64,000 bases of DNA from Nitrospira defluvii (lineage in GTDB: Bacteria; Nitrospirota; Nitrospiria; Nitrospirales; Nitrospiraceae), in contig WYAX01000003.1 in assembly GCA_011525625.1 (NCBI GenBank), positions 310,001 to 374,000 on the forward strand. Direction: 5' to 3'. A program made the position numbers and the translations under genes. Below, one piece after another: positions 44,712 to 52,782 of the stretch. The stretch's first letter is position 1. Each line of letters opens with the position of its first letter. The notes under the pieces are model-generated. The model was not told the origin of the DNA. It did no database searches and saw only the letters and a list, made by a program, of their open reading frames with translations.

Positions 44712-45527
44712 ATGCGGCCCTCCTCCTGCGACATCTCACCGCACCGGCAAGGTACAGGCGCGGCCTTCACCGCCGGGCTGGGGTTCGCGGCTGTCCTGCT
44801 GGCTGGATCCCTTCTCTGGGCCGGCCCTCAGGATCGGCCCAAGGCGGCCGGTCGGCCGCATGATGCGGAACAGGGCCGAACCATCTTCAACGGCAAGGGC
44901 CTCTGCTCAACCTGCCACGGAATCGACGGGCACAGAGACCGATTGCCCCCTCAGCTCAGCGCGCATATCCGAGAGAACATCGAGCGACTCACTCCTGCCC
45001 CCCCTGACTTACGACGGGCGGACACCCTGACATCGACCACGGATAAAGAACGATTCGAGATCATCCGTCACGGGCATCTCCGTACGGCCATGTATCCGCT
45101 CTCGCAGGCCACCCTGTCGGATGAAGACATCCGTGCGTTGCTTCCTTACCTGGCTTCGATCCGTGGCACGCTGTCGCGCACCGTTCCCACGCCTGAGCCA
45201 GTCTCGCCGCTGCGAGGTGATGCAGCCCAGGGGCGGCAACTCTTCCATGAACTGGGCGGCTGCGCCATTTGCCATGGCATTGAAGGCCATCTCGACCGGC
45301 GGCCTCCGATCTCGAAGGACCTGGCTCAACGGTTGGACGCACTCCCTGCGCCGCCGGCCGATCTCCGGAACCCCGCCGCGCTGAAAGCCGAGAACGATGA
45401 AGATCGATTTCTCTCCATCAAACGCGGACACCCCGGCACGGCAATGTACCCGAAAACACTCCTGCGCGATGAGGATATTCGCGACCTCGTCGCCTACCTT
45501 GCGACGCTTCGTGACGGGGGACGGTAG
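44712..45527 (+). CDS. Diheme c-type cytochrome
   Basis: A 271-residue exported cytochrome with two class I-like heme c domains. The N terminus carries a hydrophobic anchor (AAFTAGLGFAAVLLAGSLLWAG, about 16-37). Heme 1 attaches at CSTCHGIDGH (about 65-75), heme 2 at CAICHGIEGH (about 184-194). Each domain has a likely Met ligand in a matching TAMYP motif (LRTAMYPLSQA and PGTAMYPKTLL). The two halves repeat the same sequence plan, so an internal duplication is clear. It would carry electrons in the periplasm; the partner is unknown. The ATG at 44712 places the anchor correctly; earlier in-frame ATGs (44544, 44664) add an unlikely leader. Confidence 0.88.
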   Translation: MRPSSCDISPHRQGTGAAFTAGLGFAAVLLAGSLLWAGPQDRPKAAGRPHDAEQGRTIFNGKGLCSTCHGIDGHRDRLPPQLSAHIRENIERLTPAPPDLRRADTLTSTTDKERFEIIRHGHLRTAMYPLSQATLSDEDIRALLPYLASIRGTLSRTVPTPEPVSPLRGDAAQGRQLFHELGGCAICHGIEGHLDRRPPISKDLAQRLDALPAPPADLRNPAALKAENDEDRFLSIKRGHPGTAMYPKTLLRDEDIRDLVAYLATLRDGGR

Positions 45528-45573
45528 TCCGACCAACCGCCGCCTCCGGCCCGCAACGTCCGACGCACGGCAA

Positions 45574-45966
45574 CTAGCTCGGGCCGGGGGGATCTTCGCG
45601 ATCTTCTCCTGTGAGCGCGTCGACCTCTTGCGCTTCCAATCCCTGTAGTTCGGTCAGAATGCTTTGCAGAAGCTGGCGACGCTGCTGCAGGCCTTTCTTT
45701 GGAATATCCCGCGTCTGCGGCTCCTGCGCCGATTCAGGCAAATTCACGATCGCTTCGGCCTCACCCAACATGGCGTACTTGTAGGATTCGACGTATTGGT
45801 GGGTGCCGCCGAACATCCTCGCGAGCATCGCTTCCGTCTCCCCATCAAAGGCGTCGAAGGTTGGATGCACAACGGTCGCATGAGCCAACCCTTCAAGCTT
45901 CTCGATCTGGGCCTTGATGTCGTCGCTCCTCATTCGGGCCTGATACATGGAATTGACGTCCGCCAT
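45574..45966 (-). CDS. Hypothetical protein
   Basis: A 130-residue, largely helical cytosolic protein: MADVNSMYQARMRSDDIKAQIEKLEGLAHATVVHP, then EAMLARMFGGTHQYVESYKYAMLGEAEAIVNLPES, and a coiled-coil-like KKGLQQRRQLLQSILTELQGLEAQE tail ending in an acidic Pro-rich end. No family recognised. Convergent with the cytochrome gene. Codon use matches neighbours and the frame is fully open, so it is probably real. Confidence 0.6.
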   Translation of the reverse strand: MADVNSMYQARMRSDDIKAQIEKLEGLAHATVVHPTFDAFDGETEAMLARMFGGTHQYVESYKYAMLGEAEAIVNLPESAQEPQTRDIPKKGLQQRRQLLQSILTELQGLEAQEVDALTGEDREDPPGPS

Positions 45967-46091
45967 GGCTCGACCTCCTCTCCTGTCATGTTCTGTACTG
46001 GGGTTGGTATATCTCTTTTCAGGCAGGATGCCAGCTAGGGATTTCCCGGGAGCGCGAGGCTGTCGGTGGAGGCGGTCAGGTTCCGCGAGCC

Positions 46092-46562
46092 TTAACGCAA
46101 CGTCTCTTCTGCCAACCGGCGGACCAGATACCCCACGATGGCGATATTCACCGCCAGCACCGTCAGCCCTGACATCGACCAGTCCCGAACGACCTCCTGA
46201 AACTCATCGGGCAGTAGAATACATGTGGAAATGACCGTCAGGTAGGCAGCCCACGAGGTTTCGCTCCACAAGCCGAACCCCTCGACGAAGAGGAGTGTCG
46301 CGTAGGAGAGGCTGACGAGGCTCATCAGAAATAGACTGTGGCCCGGCAACGAATCCACCGTGAGGGCCAGGGCCTGGAGGAACCGCGTGTGAATGCTCAA
46401 ATGCAGCGCGTCCAGAACGGGAGCGAGCACGGTCTCGATCTCGGGATCGATCCACCGGGAAAAGCCTGACCCGGCCAGCAAGACCAGCAACCCTTTCAAG
46501 ACCTTAAAGAGGGCAATGGGAGCCAGGCTCGTCTGGTGCCGCACCGGCGCCTGTCCCGTCAT
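46092..46562 (-). CDS. DUF2127-family membrane protein
   Basis: A 156-residue inner-membrane protein with about four helices. The DUF2127 pattern is recognisable: an early IALFKVLKGLLVLLAGSGFSRW, a middle SLVSLSYATLLFVEGFGLWSETSWAAYLTVISTCILLPDEFQEVV and a final LTVLAVNIAIVGYLVRRL. Function of the family is unknown. It is divergent from the NTF2-like gene, 103 bases apart. Confidence 0.82.
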   Translation of the reverse strand: MTGQAPVRHQTSLAPIALFKVLKGLLVLLAGSGFSRWIDPEIETVLAPVLDALHLSIHTRFLQALALTVDSLPGHSLFLMSLVSLSYATLLFVEGFGLWSETSWAAYLTVISTCILLPDEFQEVVRDWSMSGLTVLAVNIAIVGYLVRRLAEETLR

Positions 46563-46665
46563 ACCACCGATTCCCGCCGCACGACGAGGATACGCGCTTG
46601 CTCACCAAGCCCTCTTTCCCCTAGGCTACTTCCGACCATAGGCTCTCGATGAACGGTTCACCGTG

Positions 46666-47091
46666 ATGAACGAACAGTGTGCACATAGCCTGGCCGAGGA
46701 CTGGATCGCCGCCTGGAACCGGCACGATCTCAATGCCATTCTTCGTCACTATGCATCGGACGTCGAGTTTACCAGTCCCTTTGTCACGGCGCTATCCGCG
46801 GATGCGTCCGGTACGATCCGAGGCCGCGACGCGTTGCAGGCCTATTTTCAGAAGGGACTCACCGCCTATCCGGAGCTGCAGTTCGACCTCATCCGCGTCC
46901 TGCCGGGAGTGGGCAGCCTGGTTCTCTATTATCGAAGCGTCCAGGGACTATTGGCGGCTGAAGTGATGACGGTCAACGACGAGGGTTTGATCCAAACCGT
47001 ACGCGTGCACTATGCGAAGGAAGAGGCGACCGCCGAGGCCGGACTCAGGAAAGTGACCCGCCCGGACGATGCCCGGTCAGATGGGCGATGA
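46666..47091 (+). CDS. SnoaL/NTF2-like protein
   Basis: A 141-residue single-domain protein with the NTF2-like cone fold of the SnoaL group: LAEDWIAAWNRHDLNAILRHYASDVEFTSPF (about 8-38), the GRDALQAYFQKGLTAYPELQFDLIRVL helix-strand pair and YYRSVQGLLAAEVMTVNDEGLIQTVRVHY. Such proteins are often small-molecule isomerases or binding proteins; the ligand is unknown. The ATG at 46666 follows a GTG at 46663. Its 3' end overlaps the convergent next gene by 47 bases. Confidence 0.82.
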   Translation: MNEQCAHSLAEDWIAAWNRHDLNAILRHYASDVEFTSPFVTALSADASGTIRGRDALQAYFQKGLTAYPELQFDLIRVLPGVGSLVLYYRSVQGLLAAEVMTVNDEGLIQTVRVHYAKEEATAEAGLRKVTRPDDARSDGR

Positions 47092-47392
47092 TGAGACCGG
47101 CATCGCCGACCGGATCGCAGGGAAACGGGGTGTCGTGCCGGCGAGTGACGGATGTCGTCAATCGTTCAGCGGCCTCTCTGACGGGAAGCGGGAACTCCAC
47201 CTCCTGCTGAATCCGTCGCAGGTGAGCCAGCGTATCTCCCTGCCACAGCCGGTGACCTGCCGCAGCCAACCAGGCCCGATCGGCCAACGCCACCGCCCGC
47301 CTCGCGCAGACCCGCGCCTTGCCTTCCTGCCCCTGCTCCCAAGCTGCCCTCGCCGATGAGAGCTCTCGATCCATGCGTACAGAATCGGACAT
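47045..47392 (-). CDS. Hypothetical helical protein
   Basis: A 115-residue protein: DRELSSARAAWEQGQEGKARVCARRAVALADRAWLAAAGHRLWQGDTLAHLRRIQQEVEFPLPVREAAERLTTSV, mainly helical and Ala/Arg-rich, with a C-terminal FPCDPVGDAGLIIAHLTG. No family recognised. It overlaps the end of the convergent NTF2-like gene by 47 bases. Coding confidence is moderate. Confidence 0.5.
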   Translation of the reverse strand: MSDSVRMDRELSSARAAWEQGQEGKARVCARRAVALADRAWLAAAGHRLWQGDTLAHLRRIQQEVEFPLPVREAAERLTTSVTRRHDTPFPCDPVGDAGLIIAHLTGHRPGGSLS

Positions 47393-47621
47393 GCGTCATC
47401 ACGCTACGGCTGTATGGTCGGACCTGTCAACAACACACCGCAGCCGCGACGCAGGCCTCGAACCAGACTCAGGACGATTTCCGTCTGTTTCAGGGAATCC
47501 CCTATTCCCTTCCCCACACCAAACAGGCATAGTGAGCGCAACCATTCGAGCTGCCCTTGAAATCGGCAGCCTGTCATCGACGCCGCCCGCAACACTTGAA
47601 CGGATTAAGGCAACTCGTCCT

Positions 47622-47765
47622 ATGCGCAAATCCAGCCTGTACCGCTTCCACGATTCGGCACGCAAAGACCGGAAGTTTATGCTCGCGGCGGTGGCCGCAG
47701 CGCTCCTCCTCGCCGCTCTGCTCTCGAACCTCGGCCTGGATGTGTTCCACCTCAGCGTCAAGTAG
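47622..47765 (+). CDS. Possible small single-pass membrane protein
   Basis: A 47-residue frame: charged N terminus MRKSSLYRFHDSARKDRK followed by a hydrophobic helix LAAVAAALLLAALLSNLGL and a short tail. It has the shape of a small membrane-anchored peptide, but the ribosome site is weak and nothing else supports it. Marginal call. Confidence 0.35.
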   Translation: MRKSSLYRFHDSARKDRKFMLAAVAAALLLAALLSNLGLDVFHLSVK

Positions 47766-47861
47766 TCGCGTCCCTTCGCGCGTTCGACTATGATCGTGCC
47801 GACTCCACAACCAACTTCTCGCATGAAACGAGGCGAATCGCACGCCTCACCCTCACCACAG

Positions 47862-48110
47862 ATGACGTGGACCGTCTATATCCTGGAATGTGCCGACGGG
47901 AGCCTCTACACAGGCATCACAAACGATTTGGATCGTCGCATGCGGGCGCACGCCAGCGGGAGGGGCGCAAAATACACGAAACGCCGAGGGCCATTTACGG
48001 TGCGGTATACCGAACTCCTGGACAGCAAGGGCGCCGCCTTACAGCGTGAGGCCGCCATCAAATCGCTGGACCGAACGGCGAAAAAAGCGCTGCTGGAAGG
48101 CGCTCCGTAG
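47862..48110 (+). CDS. GIY-YIG nuclease-domain protein
   Basis: An 82-residue single-domain GIY-YIG protein of the UPF0213/YhbQ type. Visible motifs are VYILECADGSLYTGITNDLDRRMRAHASGRGAKYTKRRGP (about 4-43), including the YIL/YTG pair and the catalytic Arg in DRRMRAH, and a Glu/Lys helix SKGAALQREAAIKSLDRTAKKALLE. Such proteins are thought to nick or process nucleic acids. An upstream in-frame ATG at 47823 would add a basic leader; the domain starts right after 47862. Confidence 0.87.
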   Translation: MTWTVYILECADGSLYTGITNDLDRRMRAHASGRGAKYTKRRGPFTVRYTELLDSKGAALQREAAIKSLDRTAKKALLEGAP

Positions 48111-48148
48111 TCGCGTCAGGCGAATAGGCCGCACGATTCCCTTCCGCC

Positions 48149-48715
48149 TTATTTCTTTTTCACCACCGTCTTTTTGGGTTTCGAAGCCGGCTTGGCTGGT
48201 GTCTTCGACGGCTTCCTTTTCGCGGTTCCACCCAACACAATAACCGGCTTCTCCGGCGAGAATGCCTCCTCGATCCGGCTCTTGCCGTTCGTCGCCACGA
48301 TCACGAGCCCCTGGTGCTTCTCGATACTCTGCAGCAGATACGACACATCGGTCTGTGCAACCCGATCATGCGCATCCTGCACCCGGCTGCCGGTCCCGAA
48401 CAACGCGTCCGCCTCGTCGAAAAAGAGAATCGACCCATGGCGATTCGCCATGTCGAATACGCGATTCACATTCTTTTCCGTTTCACGAGTGTGTTTGCTG
48501 ACGACCGCTCCAAGATCCACGCTGGCCAGATGAAGCTGCAGTTCTTCCGCTAACACTTCCGCCGCCTTCTGTCGACGCAGCGGCGTGGCCCCTGACAGCA
48601 CAATCACCGCACCGGACGGCTCCTGAGCACGAGCCTTCCTCGTTTTTTTTGCAGGCGCCTTCTTACTCTGCTGCGGAATGTTCTTGCGTTGCCGAGTCAC
48701 CGTTGCACCTGCCAT
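48149..48715 (-). CDS. Degenerate AAA+-like protein (no Walker A), copy 2
   Basis: A 188-residue paralogue of the protein at 34540. Both termini are Lys/Pro/Ala-rich tails. The core (about 35-150) matches a CDC48-type AAA domain: VIVLSGATPLRRQKAAEVLAEEL stands where the P-loop should be, then VVSKHTRETEKNVNRVFDMAN, SILFFDEADALFGTGSRVQDAHDRVAQTDVSYLLQSIEKHQGLVIVATNGKSRIEEAF. Walker B (FFDEAD) is intact here but the P-loop GK(S/T) is replaced by RRQ, as in copy 1 (RRN). The shared G(S/A)TPLRR(N/Q)KAAE motif suggests it is under selection. Probably a non-hydrolysing binder or regulator. Confidence 0.72.
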   Translation of the reverse strand: MAGATVTRQRKNIPQQSKKAPAKKTRKARAQEPSGAVIVLSGATPLRRQKAAEVLAEELQLHLASVDLGAVVSKHTRETEKNVNRVFDMANRHGSILFFDEADALFGTGSRVQDAHDRVAQTDVSYLLQSIEKHQGLVIVATNGKSRIEEAFSPEKPVIVLGGTAKRKPSKTPAKPASKPKKTVVKKK

Positions 48716-48873
48716 AGCCTTCGTCCCTTTCCGGTTCTAGTATGACCCACGGTCCCCCCTGATGAGGAGGGCGGACCCAGAGTATAACCGGTTCTCATTC
48801 CTGCCGCTGAATTTCTTCTGCTCGCGGAAGGACAGACGCCCCCTCACACCGACGTCATCTCGCACTACGCACG

Positions 48874-48912
48874 GCCGACGAGGGTCTACCCTGACCCCGC
48901 GTTGTGCGTGTC
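48874..48912 (+). repeat. Repeat family 1 core, copy D (diverged)
   Basis: Same 39-nt register as copies A-C, starting GCCGACGAGG. The first hairpin is GGG-TCTA-CCC; the second, CGC-GTTGT-GCG, is weakened. It lies in the 381-base gap 48716-49096, which otherwise shows no gene. Confidence 0.6.
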
Positions 48913-49096
48913 GTCGACCTAGCACCTCCGCTCGATATGGTGGGACTTTCGATCTTATTCCGCTCAACCGGACCGGGCAAGCCCGGCACCAACGCGATGC
49001 GTCTCACTTGACGTTGATGCGATGCGAGTGCAAGGTTAAGCGATGCTTCGATTGCGTGAGTCCGCGGGTTGTTCCTTATCTCAACGGGATATCATC

Positions 49097-50053
49097 ATGA
49101 TCGGTTTCTGCTTGCTCCTCCTTTGGCTTCTGTCGCCCACTCTCCCGTCGTCCGCTGCGTCACCGACACCGAGCACGCCGACCGCCTCTCCTAACCAGCT
49201 TTCGGGCCATGAATTGCTGCGCATCGGCGAGATCCACGATCAGCAGGAGCACTTTCCTGAGACCTTGACCTATTACCAGTTGGCCCTGTCGAAGTTTCGG
49301 GAGAAACAACAGCCCCAGGGCATCGCCACGGCCTTGATGAAGATCGCGCGCGTCCAGGAGCGCCAGGGCAAGCTCCAAGAAGCCTATGCCTCGCTCAAGG
49401 AGGCCGTGCCGTTGTTTGCTCAGACCGCCGATCGCTCCGCGCACGCCGAGGCGCTGCTGGCCACAGGCCGCGTCGCAGCGCAACTGGGGCAACGCGAGGT
49501 CTCACGCGAAGCCCTGACCCAGGCTGCCGCGCTCTTTACACGCGTGCGAAACGCCAGGGGACGGAACGACACGCTGGTGCAACTGGGGCTGTTACAAGTA
49601 GTCGATGGCGAGACCGACGCCGGGCTCTCAGCCTTACAACAGGCGGCAGAAGAGGCCCGCAACCGGCGACATATCGAGCAACAATTTACCGCCACCGTCG
49701 CACTCGGCGACGCCCATTGGCTGCTGGGGCACATGGGTGACGCGCGGACCCATTACCTCGAGGCGCTGGCCCTCGCCGAAGCGGAACATCACCTGCCGTT
49801 CGAAGGCATGCTCAAGCTCCGACTTGCCAGGCTTGACGAGGGTAAAGACTCGCTCACCGATCGTCTTGCGCTGGCGAAACGTGCCCTGTTGATCGCGCAA
49901 TCGATCCAGGACCCCGCCGGCGAGGCCGATGCCTGGTCGCTCATTGCCGACCTCCATCGGCAATTGGGACAACAGGCCGAGGCCGACCAAGCCGATGCAC
50001 GGGCCATCGCGATCTATCGCAGCCGGGAACTCTTCGTCCACGGTGTCCGCTAG
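49097..50053 (+). CDS. Exported TPR-repeat protein
   Basis: A 318-residue protein with an N-terminal signal-like helix (FCLLLLWLLSPTLPSSAAS, about 3-22) and a Pro/Thr linker, then about seven TPR-like units: GEIHDQQEHFPETLTYYQLALSKF, ATALMKIARVQERQGKLQEAYASLKEAVPLF, AEALLATGRVAAQLGQREVSREALTQAAALF and others to GEADAWSLIADLHRQLGQQAEADQADARAIAIY. It is a helical scaffold, probably periplasmic. Start 49097 places the hydrophobic segment at the N terminus. A 54-base longer frame is possible. Partner unknown. Confidence 0.75.
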   Translation: MIGFCLLLLWLLSPTLPSSAASPTPSTPTASPNQLSGHELLRIGEIHDQQEHFPETLTYYQLALSKFREKQQPQGIATALMKIARVQERQGKLQEAYASLKEAVPLFAQTADRSAHAEALLATGRVAAQLGQREVSREALTQAAALFTRVRNARGRNDTLVQLGLLQVVDGETDAGLSALQQAAEEARNRRHIEQQFTATVALGDAHWLLGHMGDARTHYLEALALAEAEHHLPFEGMLKLRLARLDEGKDSLTDRLALAKRALLIAQSIQDPAGEADAWSLIADLHRQLGQQAEADQADARAIAIYRSRELFVHGVR

Positions 50054-50099
50054 GCCATGATGTAGGCCGTCCGATCGCGCAGCGAATGTTCCTGGTCTA

Positions 50100-51326
50100 T
50101 CAAGCGCCCCTGGTCGCGCGCCAGGCAGTTACTGCCCCGATCAACAGCAACAGCGTCGAGAGCAGATAGGGCGCACCGGGCAGGTGCCAGTCGGCTTGTG
50201 GACCGATGAAGGCCGCAAAGGTCTGGGTGAACAGCGTGGGGCCGAGCAACCCGGCAATCCCGGTGAGGCTGGCGATCGCGCCCTGTAACTGCCCCTGCTC
50301 GGACGGGCTCACACGGCGCGTCATGAACACTTGCGCTGAAGGCGCTGCAAGCCCCCAGAATGCCATCACCGGAATGCCGAAACAGTAGATGAGCGGCGTG
50401 GGGGCCAGCCCGTAAATCGCAAACCCGGTCGCCCCGGCCAGAAGCCCCAGAAGCAACGTCCGCCGTTCTCCCATGCGCGCAGTAATCGGCCGCACCAACA
50501 TCCCCTGGACGATCATGGCGCAGACGCCGACTCCGGCCAACGTGAAGCCCACTGCCGAGGGTCCCCACCCATAACGATACCCCAGATACAGCACCGCCAC
50601 GCTGGGCAACACCGCATGCGCCAGGTTCATCAGGAAGTTAGTCGTTGCCAGACCGAAGAGTTCGTGATGGGAGCGCAGTAGGATCAATGCGCCGACCGGA
50701 TTAGCCCGGCGCCACCGGAAGGGAGCCCGTTTTTCGACCGGAAGCGATTCCGGCAACACAAAAAACCCATAGCACGCATTGAGCAAACTGGTCGCCGCCG
50801 CTCCCCAAAACGGCCAGCGTGGATCGACGGCGCCCAAGAGCCCGCCCACGGCCGGGCCCAAGACGAAACCGAGTCCGAAGGACGCGCCCATCATGCCGAA
50901 CGCCGCAGCCCGTTTGTCCGGGGGCGTCACGTCGGCGATGTACGCGCCCGCTGTGCTGAAGCTCGATGAGGCGATGCCGGAAATCACCCGTCCGGCGAAG
51001 AGCCAGGACACACTCGGCGCCAGCGCCATGAGAATGAAATCAAGGCCCAATCCGACATTCGACAGCAGGACGACCGGGCGTCGACCGAAGCGATCGGACA
51101 GCGAGCCCTGGATCGGCGAACAGACAAACTGCATCAGCGCCCACGCCGTGCCCATGAGGCCGTAAATTTGGGCCGCTCGCGGCGTGTCGCCCCCTAAGAA
51201 CTCCTCCACCAGTTTCGGCAAGACGGGAATGATGATCCCGAACGACAACATGTCGAGTACGACCGTGACGAGAATAAACGCCATCGCGGCTTGTCGCGGG
51301 CGAGGTGAGGGCTGACTGTGCGTCAT
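50100..51326 (-). CDS. MFS transporter (TetA/DHA1-like)
   Basis: A 408-residue major facilitator with about twelve transmembrane helices. The family motif A is present: QGSLSDRFGRRPVVLLSNVGL (about 63-83), as is an early FGIIIPVLPKLVEEFLGG. Drug/H+ antiporters of the TetA type share this. The C terminus ends in helix LLSTLLLLIGAVTAWR. Substrate unknown; drug or metabolite efflux is likely. The ATG at 51326 is the most family-like start; an in-frame ATG at 51338 is also possible. Divergent from the AEC gene. Confidence 0.9.
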   Translation of the reverse strand: MTHSQPSPRPRQAAMAFILVTVVLDMLSFGIIIPVLPKLVEEFLGGDTPRAAQIYGLMGTAWALMQFVCSPIQGSLSDRFGRRPVVLLSNVGLGLDFILMALAPSVSWLFAGRVISGIASSSFSTAGAYIADVTPPDKRAAAFGMMGASFGLGFVLGPAVGGLLGAVDPRWPFWGAAATSLLNACYGFFVLPESLPVEKRAPFRWRRANPVGALILLRSHHELFGLATTNFLMNLAHAVLPSVAVLYLGYRYGWGPSAVGFTLAGVGVCAMIVQGMLVRPITARMGERRTLLLGLLAGATGFAIYGLAPTPLIYCFGIPVMAFWGLAAPSAQVFMTRRVSPSEQGQLQGAIASLTGIAGLLGPTLFTQTFAAFIGPQADWHLPGAPYLLSTLLLLIGAVTAWRATRGA

Positions 51327-51435
51327 AAAAGGGGCCATCGTACCAGGCCAGCCGCACCGGCGCATACAAAAAGGCGGCCCGGAGCCCCATCGCCCATACC
51401 TCCTCTTGCCCGCGCTTTTCTGCTACCCTGCCCCG

Positions 51436-52350
51436 ATGCCCGCCACGCTCCAAGCCTTCATCGCCATCTTTGTGGTCGGCGCCGCGCTCCGTTCCTCGGG
51501 ACTGTTGGGAAAGCCCCATGCGGAGCAGCTCGCCGCGTTCGTGTTTTCGATCAGCCTCCCGGCGACCATTGTCGTGTCACTCGATCACATCGTCGTAGCT
51601 CCCAGCGCGTGGAAGCTGCCCATTTCAGCCTGCCTCGTCACAGTCTCCATGTTGCTGTGCGCCTGGCCGCTGGCGCGCCTCCTCCACCTGCCGCGCGCGT
51701 CGCAAGGTGGATTCCTGCTCGGCACCGGCTGCATCAATTCGGTCTACTTCGCCTATCCCGTGGTGCTGGCCACGTTCGGCGAGCACGGCCTCGCACACGC
51801 GATTCTCTTCGACTTGGGGCAAACCACGCTGACACTCACCATCCTCTACGGCATTGCCGTATGGCACGGGACCAAGGAGGCAACCCTTCAATATGCACTG
51901 GTTCGATTCATCTCTTCGCCACCGTTATGGGCACTCAGCATCAGTCTCCTCTGTTCGCTGGCGGAGTGGCATCTCCCGACCTGGCTCCTCAAGGTGTTGG
52001 CGCCCCTTCACTGGACGACGACACCCCTGGCAAGCCTGGTCCTGGGCCTGTCGATCAATTTCACCGCCCTCCGCCGCACCTGGCCCCTGGCGCTGATCGG
52101 CGTGGCAATGCGAATGGTTGGCGGCTTGCTCTTGGGACTGGCCGTAGCTGCGGTCTTACATCTCACAGGGATAGAGCGAGCGATCGTCATCCTGATCGCC
52201 GCGATGCCGTCGGCGGTCACCGCCGTGATCTTTGCCACCAACACAGGGCTCGATGAAGATCTGGTCACCTCGATCGTGGCGCTCTCGATTTGTTGCGGCG
52301 TCGCCCTGCTTCCCTGGCTGCCATACCTGATGCGCCTGCTGGTGACCTGA
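51436..52350 (+). CDS. AEC-family transporter (auxin efflux carrier-like)
   Basis: A 304-residue inner-membrane carrier with about ten helices. The family's two-half layout is visible: first half LQAFIAIFVVGAALRSSGLL ... LLGTGCINSVYFAYPVVLATFGEHGLAHAILFDLGQTTLT, second half LKVLAPLHWTTTPLASLVLGLSINF ... VILIAAMPSAVTAVIFATNTGLDEDLVTSIVALS. The Asn/Pro motifs in these segments resemble the crossover helices of the AEC fold. It probably exports an organic anion. An extra ten codons to 51406 are less likely. Confidence 0.88.
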   Translation: MPATLQAFIAIFVVGAALRSSGLLGKPHAEQLAAFVFSISLPATIVVSLDHIVVAPSAWKLPISACLVTVSMLLCAWPLARLLHLPRASQGGFLLGTGCINSVYFAYPVVLATFGEHGLAHAILFDLGQTTLTLTILYGIAVWHGTKEATLQYALVRFISSPPLWALSISLLCSLAEWHLPTWLLKVLAPLHWTTTPLASLVLGLSINFTALRRTWPLALIGVAMRMVGGLLLGLAVAAVLHLTGIERAIVILIAAMPSAVTAVIFATNTGLDEDLVTSIVALSICCGVALLPWLPYLMRLLVT

Positions 52351-52619
52351 CAGGTCGGACGCTTCCTTTTCCGACTTCCTCTCACAAGGGTGCCGATGTC
52401 CCTCTCGCTCCTCGCCTGTGGGAACCGCATCACGCGTTGTGAGGTTTTTGCGACGGCAAAAATTGCCTAGCGTAGATCCCTCACACGGCCGTGTCTCTCA
52501 GGATCTCGCAATCGCCGCAACTGGACCGGCGTGGAACAGGGTAGGGTCTTCTCTCGCGCAAGACGGCAGGGCGGTATGAGGCTTGCTTTTCTCCTCAGGC
52601 AAACACAGGAGGCCTGATC

Positions 52620-52748
52620 ATGCACGACCCCGCGCTCTGGGCAAGCTGGTACCTCTGGCTGCTGGCGGTACCGGCTCTTGTCATCGGAACTCTCATTCGC
52701 GATTGGTTTCAGCGCAGACAACCGGCGCGATCGCGCAGGCGGAAGTGA
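52620..52748 (+). CDS. 42-residue single-pass membrane protein
   Basis: ATG at 52620 with a strong AGGAGG seven bases upstream; stop at 52746-52748. The peptide MHDPALWASWYLWLLAVPALV forms a Trp-rich transmembrane helix (about 5-26) and the tail is strongly basic (QRRQPARSRRRK). This is typical of small membrane regulators or subunits. Nothing identifies a partner. It is too short for the usual gene-length cutoff, but the ribosome site and composition support it. Confidence 0.62.
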   Translation: MHDPALWASWYLWLLAVPALVIGTLIRDWFQRRQPARSRRRK

Positions 52749-52782
52749 AGGAAGGATGATGCGGCGCGCCCGCCGCTCGCTC

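Noticed and set aside
47399-47824. 141-codon minus-strand frame
   Set aside because: Antisense to the small membrane ORF and lacks a ribosome site or recognisable fold.
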